A stretch of 43,234 nt of DNA. Origin: Neisseria sp. HMSC077D05. GTDB taxonomy: Bacteria > Pseudomonadota > Gammaproteobacteria > Burkholderiales > Neisseriaceae. Made by a program: the position numbers and the translations under genes. The stretch lies in assembly GCA_001809325.1 (NCBI GenBank), contig KV797076.1:1-43234 (forward strand), in the 5' to 3' direction. The notes under the pieces were generated by a model that did not search any database, was not told the origin of the DNA, and saw nothing but the letters and a program-made list of their open reading frames with translations. Shown piece by piece: positions 9,173-17,768 of the stretch (positions are counted from its first letter, which is position 1; every line of letters starts with the position of its first letter).

Positions 9173-9255
9173 AAATATTTTCCAGATAATTCCTTAAGGT
9201 CATTGGCAAATAGGAAATTACACATTACTCCATCTCACTTTTAATAGGTAAAAAT

Positions 9256-9831
9256 ATGCAACGTTATACTCCTTTATTCAATGCCTTGCTTGCAGCCGTC
9301 CCTTACTTAACCCGTGAAGATTTACCCAAAGCTCCTCCGGCTGAAAATGAGGATTTGGTGTTTGATTGGTTATTTAAGCATTTAGGTTGGTATAGCGAAT
9401 CAGGTGAATGGCATTATGCTGATCATCAATTTATGGAGTATATGGAGTGGAAAGAACCGCATTTAAAATTAGGGAAGTTTTATCCTATACAAAAGCTAGG
9501 TATTGAAATAGATGCGACAGGAATTGATGACGAAGTATGCAAACGTACATTAGCAGAATTTTGCGCTCACGAAGGTATTCCCGTGCCGGATGATCAAGGT
9601 GAATTGGAAGATCTTTTTGAGAGTGAAGAGATGGAAATGTTTGCGATGTTCAATGATAGTAACTATGTCTTAGAGGCTTACGATTCATTACTTAAGCCCC
9701 ATGGACTTCGTCTAATAGACATTGGTTATGCTGAAAATGCTTTCCTACTGATGGTAAAAGATGATGATGAGGCAGTGGGAAATGTGGAGCAGGCACTGAT
9801 CGATTTGGGATATGTCGATATTGAAGACTAA
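9256..9831 (+). CDS. hypothetical acidic protein in the dcw cluster
   Basis: The 191-aa product is unrecognised. It is strongly acidic, with patches such as ELEDLFESEEMEMF and DDDEAVGNVE, rich in Trp and Tyr in the first third (DWLFKHLGWYSESGEWHY), and has neither a signal peptide nor a membrane segment. The C-terminal part (YVLEAYDSLLKPHGLRLIDIGY) recalls small orphan proteins sometimes labelled DUF6630, but I am not sure of that. The DNA is visibly more AT-rich than murE or murF and contains no uptake sequence, which suggests recent acquisition. It lies 83 bp after murE on the same strand and may be co-transcribed. Immunity-like or regulatory roles are possible but unsupported. Confidence 0.75.
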   Translation: MQRYTPLFNALLAAVPYLTREDLPKAPPAENEDLVFDWLFKHLGWYSESGEWHYADHQFMEYMEWKEPHLKLGKFYPIQKLGIEIDATGIDDEVCKRTLAEFCAHEGIPVPDDQGELEDLFESEEMEMFAMFNDSNYVLEAYDSLLKPHGLRLIDIGYAENAFLLMVKDDDEAVGNVEQALIDLGYVDIED

Positions 9832-10051
9832 TTTTTGAGTGTATACAGACAGTGTGAAATCATCATAAAGCAGAGAGGTTTTGTTGTACTTCGTATTCGA
9901 CTTATTGATTCCACTATAAATTTGACAACAATGTAATCAATTTTCAGACGGTCCGGCAGCCTTAAGGTCGTCTGAAAACGTTTATCCCCCACAATAAAAG
10001 CAACACAACCCACGCATTACGGCACGTCAGCCATTAAACCCATCACAGTTG

Positions 10052-10093
10052 TTTCAGACGACCCTGATTTCAAATTTCAAAGGTCGTCTGAAA
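10052..10093. repeat. inverted uptake-sequence pair before the M23 lipoprotein gene
   Basis: TTTCAGACGACC at 10052-10063 and GGTCGTCTGAAA at 10082-10093 form a 12-bp stem with an 18-nt loop. There is no T-run on the plus strand. The gap 9832-10111 also contains a diverged uptake sequence near 9952, an intact one near 9965, and GATTCCACTATAAA near 9907, which resembles a decayed CREE end. Confidence 0.7.
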
Positions 10094-10111
10094 AACGAGG
10101 AGACCGATTTG

Positions 10112-10633
10112 ATGCTGAAAATGCCGACAAAAACCCTTTTAATCAGTGCAGTCATGATTTTATTTGCAGGCTGTACCACCAAACAACTGCCGCGTCCGAA
10201 CGCCGAAATTGCCGAACTGAGGGCGAAAGAGCCGCCGGCGGCGCAAAGCCTGCCCAATCCCGTTAAAGGCAAGCGTTTTGACGACACTTGGGGCGCAGCG
10301 CGCAGTCAGGGGCGCAGACATGAAGGCGTGGATATTTTCGCTAAGAAAAACACGCCGATACGCAGTACGACGCCCGGTATCGTCACCAAAATCGGGCGCA
10401 ACCGATTGGGTGGCAAAGTCATCGGCATCCAAGGGCCGGGCGCATGGCACTATTATGCCCACCTCAACAAATTCGCCCGCGTTCGTCTGTACGACCGAGT
10501 GAAAGAAGGACAGGTCATCGGCTATGTCGGCAAAACAGGCAACGCCAAAACCACACCGGCGCACCTGCATTACGGCGTGTATTTGCCAAACGGAGCGATC
10601 AATCCCTATCCGTTGATTAATCAGGACAAATAG
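10112..10633 (+). CDS. M23-family metallopeptidase lipoprotein
   Basis: The product is a likely outer-membrane or periplasmic lipoprotein with a LytM/M23 peptidase domain, a family that cleaves peptidoglycan cross-links or activates amidases. I choose the ATG at 10112 because GAGGAG lies at 10097-10102; the longer frame from 10049 only translates uptake-sequence DNA. From this start a lipobox LFAGC ends at Cys21. The domain shows HEGVD at about 70-74 and HLH at about 151-153, the expected zinc-ligand pattern, so it is probably catalytic. At 173 aa it is short and has no LysM. The TAG stop overlaps the first bases of an uptake sequence at 10632. It fits the theme of the surrounding dcw genes but is not a canonical member. 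Confidence 0.88.
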   Translation: MLKMPTKTLLISAVMILFAGCTTKQLPRPNAEIAELRAKEPPAAQSLPNPVKGKRFDDTWGAARSQGRRHEGVDIFAKKNTPIRSTTPGIVTKIGRNRLGGKVIGIQGPGAWHYYAHLNKFARVRLYDRVKEGQVIGYVGKTGNAKTTPAHLHYGVYLPNGAINPYPLINQDK

Positions 10634-10656
10634 GTCGTCTGAAAAAGAGTGAAGCA

Positions 10657-11517
10657 ATGAACGCAAAAAAATTGGTCAAAGCAACGAACATCATCGGTAT
10701 GGTGGCAGTGACACTGCTGGTGTACTGGGTGTTCGCGTTGATATTGATTCAAGTCTTCGGACTCAAGGTGTTCCGTGAACACATCACAGAAATTTTCCTG
10801 ATGAGTATTTTGGGGATTTTGGCTGTGATGGGCGGCACGTTGATGCTGAACATCATGTTGAATCTGACCCGTATTGCCGAGCGCGGGCAGGGAGAAGAAG
10901 TCCGTGGCGGCAGGAAAACCGTATATCTGCTGTTGGCGGTATTTCCTATTTTGGCAGCGTTGCTGTTCGGCGGCAATTACCTGACTATTCAACAAAAACG
11001 GGATATCTTAATCCAATCGTCGGAGCGCATCGTCAAAGACAATTCTGCTCAACTCGATGCGTTGGCTGATTACCGTTTTGACTTGGCGTATATCAGAAAA
11101 ACGTCGGAAATCTTGGATTTGATGGCTAAAGATGATTCTTCGTTCAACGCTGCCATGATTATCGTGACGGATAAGATCGGCAACAAACCGGTTTATCTGG
11201 CTTTTTCAGCCGACTCCACCCGTCTTACCCTGAGTGACGAAGTCGTGCCTGCCGCCAATCAAAATGCAGAAGGTAGCGATAATTTCGTCGTGAATCGAAA
11301 TGGTGAGAAAGTGGCGGTCAAGAAAACGGACTATGTCTATTCCCCGGATTTGAAGGGGCGCGAATACCTGCAAAAAGTATTTGCCGGACAAACCCAGGAA
11401 ATGCGCTATGAAGCGGAAGACGGACATTACAGCCTCTGCCATCCTTACCGTAAAAACGGTAAAACCATCGTATTGTGTTTCTCCGATTATCAGGAGTACG
11501 GAAAAATCGGTAGCTGA
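10657..11517 (+). CDS. inner-membrane protein, possible Dca (dcw-cluster competence-associated protein)
   Basis: The 286-aa protein has three hydrophobic segments at about residues 11-33, 46-68 and 85-105, then a soluble, presumably periplasmic domain of about 180 residues rich in charged residues. A Cys pair occurs near the end (SLCHPY and IVLCF). Its position between murE and murF matches the neisserial dca gene, which has been linked to transformation competence in gonococci. I assign this from position and topology only, so the name stays tentative. The start ATG at 10657 has GAGTGAAG upstream. The soluble domain has an overall sensor-like look (YSPDLKGREYLQKVFAG). Confidence 0.8.
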   Translation: MNAKKLVKATNIIGMVAVTLLVYWVFALILIQVFGLKVFREHITEIFLMSILGILAVMGGTLMLNIMLNLTRIAERGQGEEVRGGRKTVYLLLAVFPILAALLFGGNYLTIQQKRDILIQSSERIVKDNSAQLDALADYRFDLAYIRKTSEILDLMAKDDSSFNAAMIIVTDKIGNKPVYLAFSADSTRLTLSDEVVPAANQNAEGSDNFVVNRNGEKVAVKKTDYVYSPDLKGREYLQKVFAGQTQEMRYEAEDGHYSLCHPYRKNGKTIVLCFSDYQEYGKIGS

Positions 11518-11558
11518 GTGTCAAAAAACTGTCTGAAAAAAAACAAACGAAAGAAACC

Positions 11559-12926
11559 ATGAAACCACTAGACCTAAATTTCATCTGCCAAACCCTCAAC
11601 CTTCTGACGTCGTCTGAAAAAAAACCCGTTTCGCGCATCGTAACCGACAGCCGCGACATTCGCGCGGGCGATGTGTTTTTTGCTTTGGCGGGTGAGCGGT
11701 TTGACGCGCATGATTTTGTTGAAGACGTATTGGCTGCGGGTGCGGCGGCGGTTGTGGTTTCGCGCGAAGATTGTGCTGTAATGGACGGTGCGTTGAAAGT
11801 CGATGACACGCTTGCCGCATTGCAAACGCTGGCGAAGGCGTGGCGCGATAATGTGAACCCGTTTGTGTTCGGCATTACCGGTTCGGGCGGTAAAACGACG
11901 GTGAAGGAAATGTTGGCTGCGGTATTGCGCCGCCGTTTCGGCGATGATGCCGTTTTGGCGACGGCAGGCAACTTCAACAACCATATCGGCCTTCCGCTGA
12001 CTTTATTGAAATTAAACGAAAAACACCGCTATGCCGTGATTGAAATGGGCATGAACCATTTCGGCGAACTGGCGGTTTTGACGCAAATTGCCAAACCTGA
12101 TGCCGCTTTGGTCAACAATGCTTTGCGCGCCCATGTCGGCTGCGGTTTTGACGGTACGCTCGATATTGCCAAAGCGAAAAGCGAGATTTATCAAGGTTTG
12201 AGCGAAAACGGATTGGCTTTGATTCCGTGCGAAGACGAACATGCCGCCGTGTTTCAGACGGCCTCACAAGGTCATCAGCAGCGGACTTTCGGTGTCGATA
12301 GCGGCGATGTTCACGCGGAAAATATCGTGTTGAAACCTTTGTCGTGCGAATTTGATTTGGTGTGCGGCAACGAACGCGCCGCCGTGGTGCTGCCCGTTCC
12401 CGGCCGTCACAATGTCCACAACGCCGCCGCTGCCGCCGCGCTGGCTTTGGCTGCGGGTTTGAGTTTGAACGATGTGGCGGAAGGTTTGAAAGGTTTCAGT
12501 AACATCAAAGGTCGCCTGAACGTCAAAGCCGGCATCAAAGGCGCGACCCTGATTGACGATACGTACAACGCGAACCCCGACAGCATGAAAGCCGCGATTG
12601 ACGTGTTGGCGCGTATGCCTGCGCCGCGTATTTTCGTGATGGGCGACATGGGCGAACTGGGCGAGGACGAAGCCGCCGCCATGCACGCCGAAGTCGGCGC
12701 GTACGCCCGAGACCAAGGCATCGAAGCGGCTTATTTTGTCGGCGACAACAGCGTCGAAGCGGCGGAAACATTTGGCGCGGACGGTTTGTGGTTCGCCGCC
12801 AAAGACCCGCTGATTCAAGTGTTGAGCCACGATTTGCCCGAACGCGCCACCGTGTTGGTGAAAGGTTCGCGCTTTATGAAAATGGAAGAAGTGGTCGAGG
12901 CATTGACGGACAAAGAGGTCGTCTGA
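11559..12926 (+). CDS. murF: UDP-MurNAc-tripeptide:D-Ala-D-Ala ligase
   Basis: MurF adds D-Ala-D-Ala to complete the UDP-MurNAc-pentapeptide in the cytoplasm. The 455-aa sequence has the N-terminal substrate domain (TDSRDIRAGDVFFAL), the ATP loop GSGGKTT near 108-114, NFNNHIGLPLTLL, and DDTYNANPDSMKAA in the C-terminal region. The stop codon TGA lies inside an uptake sequence (12916-12927), so the last codons EVV are encoded by it. Another variant uptake sequence encodes SSEK near the N-terminus (11607-11618), and a different dialect, AGGCCGTCTGAA, occurs at 12253-12264 on the minus strand. Confidence 0.97.
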   Translation: MKPLDLNFICQTLNLLTSSEKKPVSRIVTDSRDIRAGDVFFALAGERFDAHDFVEDVLAAGAAAVVVSREDCAVMDGALKVDDTLAALQTLAKAWRDNVNPFVFGITGSGGKTTVKEMLAAVLRRRFGDDAVLATAGNFNNHIGLPLTLLKLNEKHRYAVIEMGMNHFGELAVLTQIAKPDAALVNNALRAHVGCGFDGTLDIAKAKSEIYQGLSENGLALIPCEDEHAAVFQTASQGHQQRTFGVDSGDVHAENIVLKPLSCEFDLVCGNERAAVVLPVPGRHNVHNAAAAAALALAAGLSLNDVAEGLKGFSNIKGRLNVKAGIKGATLIDDTYNANPDSMKAAIDVLARMPAPRIFVMGDMGELGEDEAAAMHAEVGAYARDQGIEAAYFVGDNSVEAAETFGADGLWFAAKDPLIQVLSHDLPERATVLVKGSRFMKMEEVVEALTDKEVV

Positions 12927-13113
12927 AAATGAAAAGCCTTATTGCTGATTGGTGCGAAATTATCCGATTTGCGTGATTGAGAAAGACACTAACGCCGCCG
13001 CTCAATAATGCTGCTATCTCTCTAAACAACGGATAACCTGTTTGTCAGAAACCTGCATAGAGAGTGAACTTCAGCAGGCGCTGACTGTCATAACCTGCTT
13101 GATAATCTACAAA

Positions 13114-13140
13114 GGTCGTCTGAAAATTTTTCAGACGACC
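13114..13140. repeat. nearly loopless inverted uptake-sequence pair before mraY
   Basis: GGTCGTCTGAAAA and TTTTCAGACGACC form an almost continuous palindrome. It lies 63 bp before mraY and could attenuate read-through from murF. The rest of the gap 12927-13203 holds a 15-codon frame at 12929-12976 that begins directly after murF (MKSLIADWCE...). I cannot support it as a gene. Confidence 0.7.
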
Positions 13141-13203
13141 CAAAAACCAAACTTTAAAACGGGCGATAAGCCCAATGTAACAACAAAAACAAAAGGAAGC
13201 CCC

Positions 13204-14286
13204 ATGTTTTTATGGCTTGCACATTTCAGTAACTGGTTGTCCGGTCTGAATGTCTTTCAATACACCACATTCCGCGCCGTCATGGCAGCCTTGACCGCCT
13301 TGGCGTTTTCCCTGCTGCTCGGTCCATGGACCATCCGCAAACTGACGCAATTAAAAGTCGGGCAGGCAGTGCGTACCGACGGGCCGCAAACCCACCTCAT
13401 CAAAAACGGCACGCCGACGATGGGCGGCTCGCTGATTCTGACCGCCATCACCGTGTCCACAATCTTGTGGGGCAACTGGGCAAACCCGTATATTTGGATT
13501 CTTTTGGGCGTATTGCTCGCCACGGGCGCGCTCGGTTTTTACGACGACTGGCGCAAAGTCGTCTATAAAGACCCCAACGGCGTTTCTCCCAAATTTAAAA
13601 TGGTGTGGCAGTCGAGCGTTGCCATCATCGCTGCGCTTGCCCTGTTCTTCCTTGCTGAAAACTCCTCCAATAACATCCTGATCGTTCCCTTCTTCAAACA
13701 AGTCGCCTTGCCGTTGGGCGTAGTCGGCTTCGTCGTCCTGACCTATCTGACCATTGTCGGCACTTCCAACGCCGTCAACCTGACCGACGGCCTTGACGGC
13801 CTTGCCGCCTTCCCCGTCGTCCTCGTCGCCGCCGGCCTCGCCATCTTCGCCTACGCCAGCGGACACTCGCAATTCGCCCAATACCTGCAACTGCCTTATG
13901 TCGCAGGCGCGAACGAAGTCGTGATTTTCTGTACCGCCATGTGCGGCGCGTGTCTCGGATTTTTGTGGTTCAACGCCTATCCTGCGCAAGTTTTCATGGG
14001 CGACGTCGGCGCGCTGGCATTGGGTGCGGCACTCGGTACCGTTGCCGTCATCGTCCGTCAAGAGTTCGTCCTCGTCATCATGGGCGGTCTGTTCGTCGTC
14101 GAAGCCGTGTCCGTCATGCTTCAGGTCGGCTGGTATAAGAAAACCAAAAAACGCATCTTCCTGATGGCGCCTATCCACCACCACTACGAACAAAAAGGCT
14201 GGAAAGAAACCCAAGTCGTCGTCCGCTTTTGGATCATTACCATCGTCTTGGTGTTAATCGGATTGAGTACGCTGAAAATCCGCTAA
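13204..14286 (+). CDS. mraY: phospho-N-acetylmuramoyl-pentapeptide transferase
   Basis: MraY transfers phospho-MurNAc-pentapeptide to undecaprenyl phosphate, forming lipid I at the inner face of the membrane. The ATG at 13204 is chosen because AAGGAAG precedes it and because the resulting 360-aa length equals the family norm; a longer frame from 13042 includes uptake-sequence DNA. About ten membrane segments alternate with the conserved loops: TMGG near 64, FYDDW near 112, NLTDGLDGL near 190 and the histidine cluster HHHYE near 324. In Neisseria murD normally follows; here a terminator and avtA follow instead. Confidence 0.97.
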   Translation: MFLWLAHFSNWLSGLNVFQYTTFRAVMAALTALAFSLLLGPWTIRKLTQLKVGQAVRTDGPQTHLIKNGTPTMGGSLILTAITVSTILWGNWANPYIWILLGVLLATGALGFYDDWRKVVYKDPNGVSPKFKMVWQSSVAIIAALALFFLAENSSNNILIVPFFKQVALPLGVVGFVVLTYLTIVGTSNAVNLTDGLDGLAAFPVVLVAAGLAIFAYASGHSQFAQYLQLPYVAGANEVVIFCTAMCGACLGFLWFNAYPAQVFMGDVGALALGAALGTVAVIVRQEFVLVIMGGLFVVEAVSVMLQVGWYKKTKKRIFLMAPIHHHYEQKGWKETQVVVRFWIITIVLVLIGLSTLKIR

Positions 14287-14315
14287 GTTGCTTTCCTTTT
14301 TCCGACGTTCACATT

Positions 14316-14357
14316 TTCAGACGACCCGACGAGATTCATCGGGTCGTCTGAATTTTT
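14316..14357 (+). terminator. terminator after mraY
   Basis: TTCAGACGACCCGA (14316-14329) and TCGGGTCGTCTGAA (14339-14352) form a 14-bp stem, followed by five T residues. It is an inverted uptake-sequence pair and closes the local dcw transcription unit. Confidence 0.9.
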
Positions 14358-14503
14358 GAGAGGGCAGGGCAGATGAATTGCGCTACACGTCCCTGCGATG
14401 TCGAGACAGTAGTGCGTCAAACCTGCCACATTCATTTTCAGACGACCCCTTGCCATATCAAGCTGATATAATCCCCGCCAATCATAATTTACACGGAGTC
14501 ATC

Positions 14504-15796
14504 ATGCAGTTCTCGGCATTCGGCGAAAAATTCACGCAACACAGCGGCATCCTGCAACTTATGGATGACCTCGGCGACGCGCTCAAAAGCGACAAGCACG
14601 TCAACATGCTCGGCGGCGGCAATCCGGCGCGGATCGCCGAAGTCAACGCCGTGTTCGCCGACGTATTTTCAAAGCTGGCGGCGGAACACGCCGTCGAGAA
14701 CATCGGCAATTACTCCAATCCCCAAGGCGATGCCGCGCTGATTGACGCGCTGACCGCCTTCCTCAACCGCGAATACGGCTGGAACCTGACCGCCGACAAT
14801 ATCGCGCTGACCAACGGTTCGCAAAACGCGTTTTTCTATCTTTTCAACCTTTTCGGCGGCAAATTCAAGGTTTCAGACGACCTTTCCGTAGAGAAAGCTA
14901 TCCTGCTGCCGCTCGCGCCCGAATACATCGGCTATGCCGACGTGCATGTCGAAGGGCAGCACTTCGTTTCCGTCAAACCGAAAATCGAAGCTGTCGAACA
15001 CGAGGGCGAAGAAGGCTTCTTCAAATACCGCGTGGACTTTGACGCGCTGGAAAGCCTGCCCGAGCTGAAAGAAGGCAAAATCGGCGCGATTTGCTGTTCA
15101 CGCCCGACCAACCCGACCGGCAATGTGCTGACCGACGGCGAAATGGCGCGGCTGGACGCTTTGGCGCAAGAACACGGCATTCCGCTGATTATCGACAACG
15201 CCTACGGAATGCCGTTCCCCAACATCATTTACAGCGACGTGACGCTGAATTGGCACGAAAACATCATCCTCTGCTTCAGCCTTTCCAAAGTCGGCTTACC
15301 GGGCGTGCGCACCGGCATCATCGTCGCCGCGCCGGAAGTGGTCAAAGCCGTCAGCAGCCTGAACGCAATTGTGAACCTGTCGCCCACCCGCTTCGGCGCA
15401 GCCATCGCAACACCGCTGTTGCAGGACGGTCGTCTGAAACAGCTTTCAGACGACGTCATCCGGCCGTTTTACCGCAATCAGGCGCAAACCGCCGTCTCGC
15501 TGCTCAAGCGCGAGCTGGGCGCGTATCCGCTGAAAATCCACAAGCCCGAAGGCGCGATTTTCCTGTGGCTCTGGTTTGAAAACCTGCCCGTTTCGTCGCA
15601 AACCCTGTACGAAATGCTCAAAGCCGAAGGCACGCTGATTATTCCGGGTGAACATTTCTTCGTCGGCATCGACACGCAAGATTACCCACACGCCCACGAG
15701 TGCATCCGCATGAGCATCGCGCAGGACGCTCAAACGCTGGAAAAAGGCGTCGCCGCCATCGGCAGGGTGGTGCGCGGTTTGTACGACGCGGCGTAA
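14504..15796 (+). CDS. avtA: valine-pyruvate aminotransferase
   Basis: AvtA is a PLP enzyme that transfers an amino group between alanine/pyruvate and valine/2-ketoisovalerate. The start ATG at 14504 has CGGAG upstream and gives 430 aa; the longer frame from 14378 reads through uptake-sequence spacer. Visible motifs are MLGGGNPARI near the N-terminus, TNGSQNAFFYLFN, the PLP-region IDNAYGMPFP, and FSLSKVGLPGVRTG with the Schiff-base lysine K262. Uptake sequences inside the gene occur at 14872-14883 and as a facing pair at 15427-15438 and 15445-15456. It stands alone between two terminators. Confidence 0.93.
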   Translation: MQFSAFGEKFTQHSGILQLMDDLGDALKSDKHVNMLGGGNPARIAEVNAVFADVFSKLAAEHAVENIGNYSNPQGDAALIDALTAFLNREYGWNLTADNIALTNGSQNAFFYLFNLFGGKFKVSDDLSVEKAILLPLAPEYIGYADVHVEGQHFVSVKPKIEAVEHEGEEGFFKYRVDFDALESLPELKEGKIGAICCSRPTNPTGNVLTDGEMARLDALAQEHGIPLIIDNAYGMPFPNIIYSDVTLNWHENIILCFSLSKVGLPGVRTGIIVAAPEVVKAVSSLNAIVNLSPTRFGAAIATPLLQDGRLKQLSDDVIRPFYRNQAQTAVSLLKRELGAYPLKIHKPEGAIFLWLWFENLPVSSQTLYEMLKAEGTLIIPGEHFFVGIDTQDYPHAHECIRMSIAQDAQTLEKGVAAIGRVVRGLYDAA

Positions 15797-15822
15797 ACGG
15801 TAAAGTTGACAGCCATTCAGTC

Positions 15823-15857
15823 AAAAGGTCGTCTGAAACAGTTTCAGACGACCTTTT
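15823..15857 (+). terminator. terminator after avtA
   Basis: AAAAGGTCGTCTGAAAC and GTTTCAGACGACCTTTT form a 17-bp stem with almost no loop, ending in a T-run. This is an inverted uptake-sequence pair. Confidence 0.9.
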
Positions 15858-15940
15858 TGTTTAACATGTTTATTCTATAATAAAAATCTAACAAAAATAA
15901 AATCTCAATTAATAATAACAATATTAAATTGAAGTCATAG

Positions 15941-15969
15941 TTCCAATAGTCAAAACCTTTCTGTATAGT
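15941..15969 (+). promoter_or_regulatory. possible promoter of the short ORF and katA
   Basis: TTCCAA at 15941-15946 and TATAGT at 15964-15969 are 17 bp apart. Several ATAG motifs surround it (near 15937, 15946, 15965 and 15978). Neisserial katA is known to be under OxyR control, but the spacing of these motifs does not match the standard OxyR pattern, so no operator is called. Confidence 0.45.
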
Positions 15970-16001
15970 TCTTTTCATAGCTTAAGAAAAAGGAAAAACA
16001 A

Positions 16002-16073
16002 ATGTCGATACAAGAAATTTATGAATGCCAAGAAACCGGCTACGAATATGCTTTTCGGCAAATCGTTTTATAA
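16002..16073 (+). CDS. 23-residue ORF upstream of katA
   Basis: The frame reads MSIQEIYECQ...FRQIVL and is preceded by AAAAAGGAAAAACAA, a strong Shine-Dalgarno sequence with good spacing. It ends 30 bp before the katA start. It may be a leader peptide or a small protein; composition alone cannot decide. A single Cys lies at residue 9. Confidence 0.45.
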   Translation: MSIQEIYECQETGYEYAFRQIVL

Positions 16074-16103
16074 ACCACTGACCATTTCACAAAGGAAATC
16101 ATC

Positions 16104-17618
16104 ATGACCGTCTCTAAATGTCCCGTAACCCACCTGACCATGAACAACGGCGCCCCCGTTGCCGACAATCAAAACAGCCTGACCGCTGGTCCGCGCGGCC
16201 CGTTGCTGGCGCAGGATTTGTGGCTGAATGAAAAACTCGCCGACTTCGTGCGCGAAGTCATCCCCGAACGCCGTATGCACGCCAAAGGTTCGGGTGCGTT
16301 CGGTACGTTCACCGTGACGCACGATATCACGAAATACACCCGCGCCAAAATTTTCAGCGAAGTCGGTAAGAAAACCGAGATGTTCGCCCGTTTCACCACC
16401 GTGGCAGGCGAGCGCGGCGCAGCCGATGCGGAACGCGACATCCGCGGCTTTGCGTTGAAGTTTTATACCGAAGAAGGCAACTGGGATATGGTCGGCAACA
16501 ACACGCCTGTGTTCTTCCTGCGCGACCCGCGCAAATTCCCCGACTTGAACAAGGCGGTCAAACGCGACCCGCGCACCAATATGCGCTCCGCTACGAACAA
16601 CTGGGACTTCTGGACGCTGCTGCCCGAAGCCCTGCACCAAGTTACCATCGTCATGAGCGACCGCGGCATTCCCGCCAGTTACCGCCATATGCACGGCTTC
16701 GGTTCGCATACTTACAGCTTCTGGAACGAAGCGGGCGAGCGTTTTTGGGTGAAATTCCATTTCCGCACCCAGCAAGGCATTAAAAACCTGACCGACAAAG
16801 AAGCTGCGAAAATCATCGGAGACGACCGCGAAAGCCACCAACGCGACTTGTACGAAGCCATCGAACGCGGCGAGTTTCCGAAATGGACGATGTACATCCA
16901 AGTCATGCCTGAAGCTGATGCGGAAAAAGTGCCGTATCATCCCTTCGACCTGACCAAAGTTTGGCCGAAAAAAGACTATCCACTGATTGAAGTGGGCGAA
17001 TTCGAGTTGAACCGTAATCCCGAAAATTTCTTCGCCGATGTGGAACAATCCGCCTTCGCCCCGAGCAACCTCGTGCCCGGTATCGGCGCCAGCCCCGACA
17101 AAATGCTGCAAGCCCGTCTGTTCAATTACGCCGACGCGCAACGCTACCGCTTAGGCGTGAACTTCCGCCAAATCCCAGTCAACCGCCCGCGTTGCCCCGT
17201 CCACAGCAACCAGCGTGACGGACAAGGCCGCGCCGACGGCAACTACGGCAGCCTGCCGCACTACGAACCCAACAGCTTCGGCCAATGGCAGCAACAGCCC
17301 GACTTCGCCGAACCGCCTTTGAAAATCAACGGCGACGCGGCGCACTGGGACTACCGCCAAGACGATGACGACTATTTCAGCCAACCGCACGCCTTGTTTA
17401 ACCTGATGAACGACGCGCAGAAACAGGCTTTGTTCGGCAACACCGCCGCAGCCATGGGCGACGCGCCCGACTTCATCAAATACCGCCACATCCGCAACTG
17501 CCACCGTTGCGACCCCGCCTACGGCGAAGGTGTGGCGAAAGCCTTGGGGCTGACCGTTGAAGACGCACAAGCCGCCCGCGCGACCGACCCCGCATTGGGT
17601 CAGCCCGGTTTGCTGTAA
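16104..17618 (+). CDS. katA: monofunctional heme catalase
   Basis: The enzyme breaks down hydrogen peroxide in the cytoplasm and is the main neisserial catalase. The 504-aa sequence is a small-subunit (clade 3 type) catalase. The catalytic histidine is H59 in [12 protein letters not shown], the distal asparagine N132 in GNNTPVFF, and the heme-ligand tyrosine Y342 in [14 protein letters not shown]; their spacing matches bovine catalase. AAAGGAA precedes the ATG. The gene is flanked by terminators and is probably transcribed alone or with the upstream 23-codon ORF. Confidence 0.97.
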   Translation: MTVSKCPVTHLTMNNGAPVADNQNSLTAGPRGPLLAQDLWLNEKLADFVREVIPERRMHAKGSGAFGTFTVTHDITKYTRAKIFSEVGKKTEMFARFTTVAGERGAADAERDIRGFALKFYTEEGNWDMVGNNTPVFFLRDPRKFPDLNKAVKRDPRTNMRSATNNWDFWTLLPEALHQVTIVMSDRGIPASYRHMHGFGSHTYSFWNEAGERFWVKFHFRTQQGIKNLTDKEAAKIIGDDRESHQRDLYEAIERGEFPKWTMYIQVMPEADAEKVPYHPFDLTKVWPKKDYPLIEVGEFELNRNPENFFADVEQSAFAPSNLVPGIGASPDKMLQARLFNYADAQRYRLGVNFRQIPVNRPRCPVHSNQRDGQGRADGNYGSLPHYEPNSFGQWQQQPDFAEPPLKINGDAAHWDYRQDDDDYFSQPHALFNLMNDAQKQALFGNTAAAMGDAPDFIKYRHIRNCHRCDPAYGEGVAKALGLTVEDAQAARATDPALGQPGLL

Positions 17619-17716
17619 ATGGGAGGAGCTATGTGGATAGAGATTGAAGCGTTGTTATCCCACGCAATCCGATACCGGAAACCGTAAATTATTAATATCA
17701 GAGAGATAAGCAAACA

Positions 17717-17749
17717 AAAAGGTCGTCTGAAAATTTCAGACGACCTTTT
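17717..17749. terminator. bidirectional terminator between katA and mscL
   Basis: AAAAGGTCGTCTGAAA and TTTCAGACGACCTTTT form a 16-bp stem without a real loop, with T-runs on both strands. It separates convergent genes. Confidence 0.9.
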
Positions 17750-17768
17750 ATTTCAAATCTTCAAAAGA

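Noticed and set aside
10049-10111. N-terminal extension of the M23 lipoprotein
   Set aside because: It consists of translated uptake sequence and would place the signal peptide inside the protein.
13042-13203. N-terminal extension of mraY by 54 residues
   Set aside because: It would translate the uptake-sequence palindrome; the ATG at 13204 has a ribosome site and gives the standard 360 aa.
13351-14214. 287-codon minus-strand frame opposite mraY
   Set aside because: Antisense shadow, rich in residues produced by reading GC-rich codons backward.
15427-15456. Terminator inside avtA
   Set aside because: The facing uptake sequences form a hairpin, but they lie in the middle of an intact gene and have no T-run.
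15930-15985. OxyR operator upstream of katA
   Set aside because: Several ATAG motifs occur, but their spacing does not follow the ATAG-N7-CTAT pattern.
16068-17141. 357-codon minus-strand frame opposite katA
   Set aside because: Antisense shadow of katA, whose catalytic residues are all intact.
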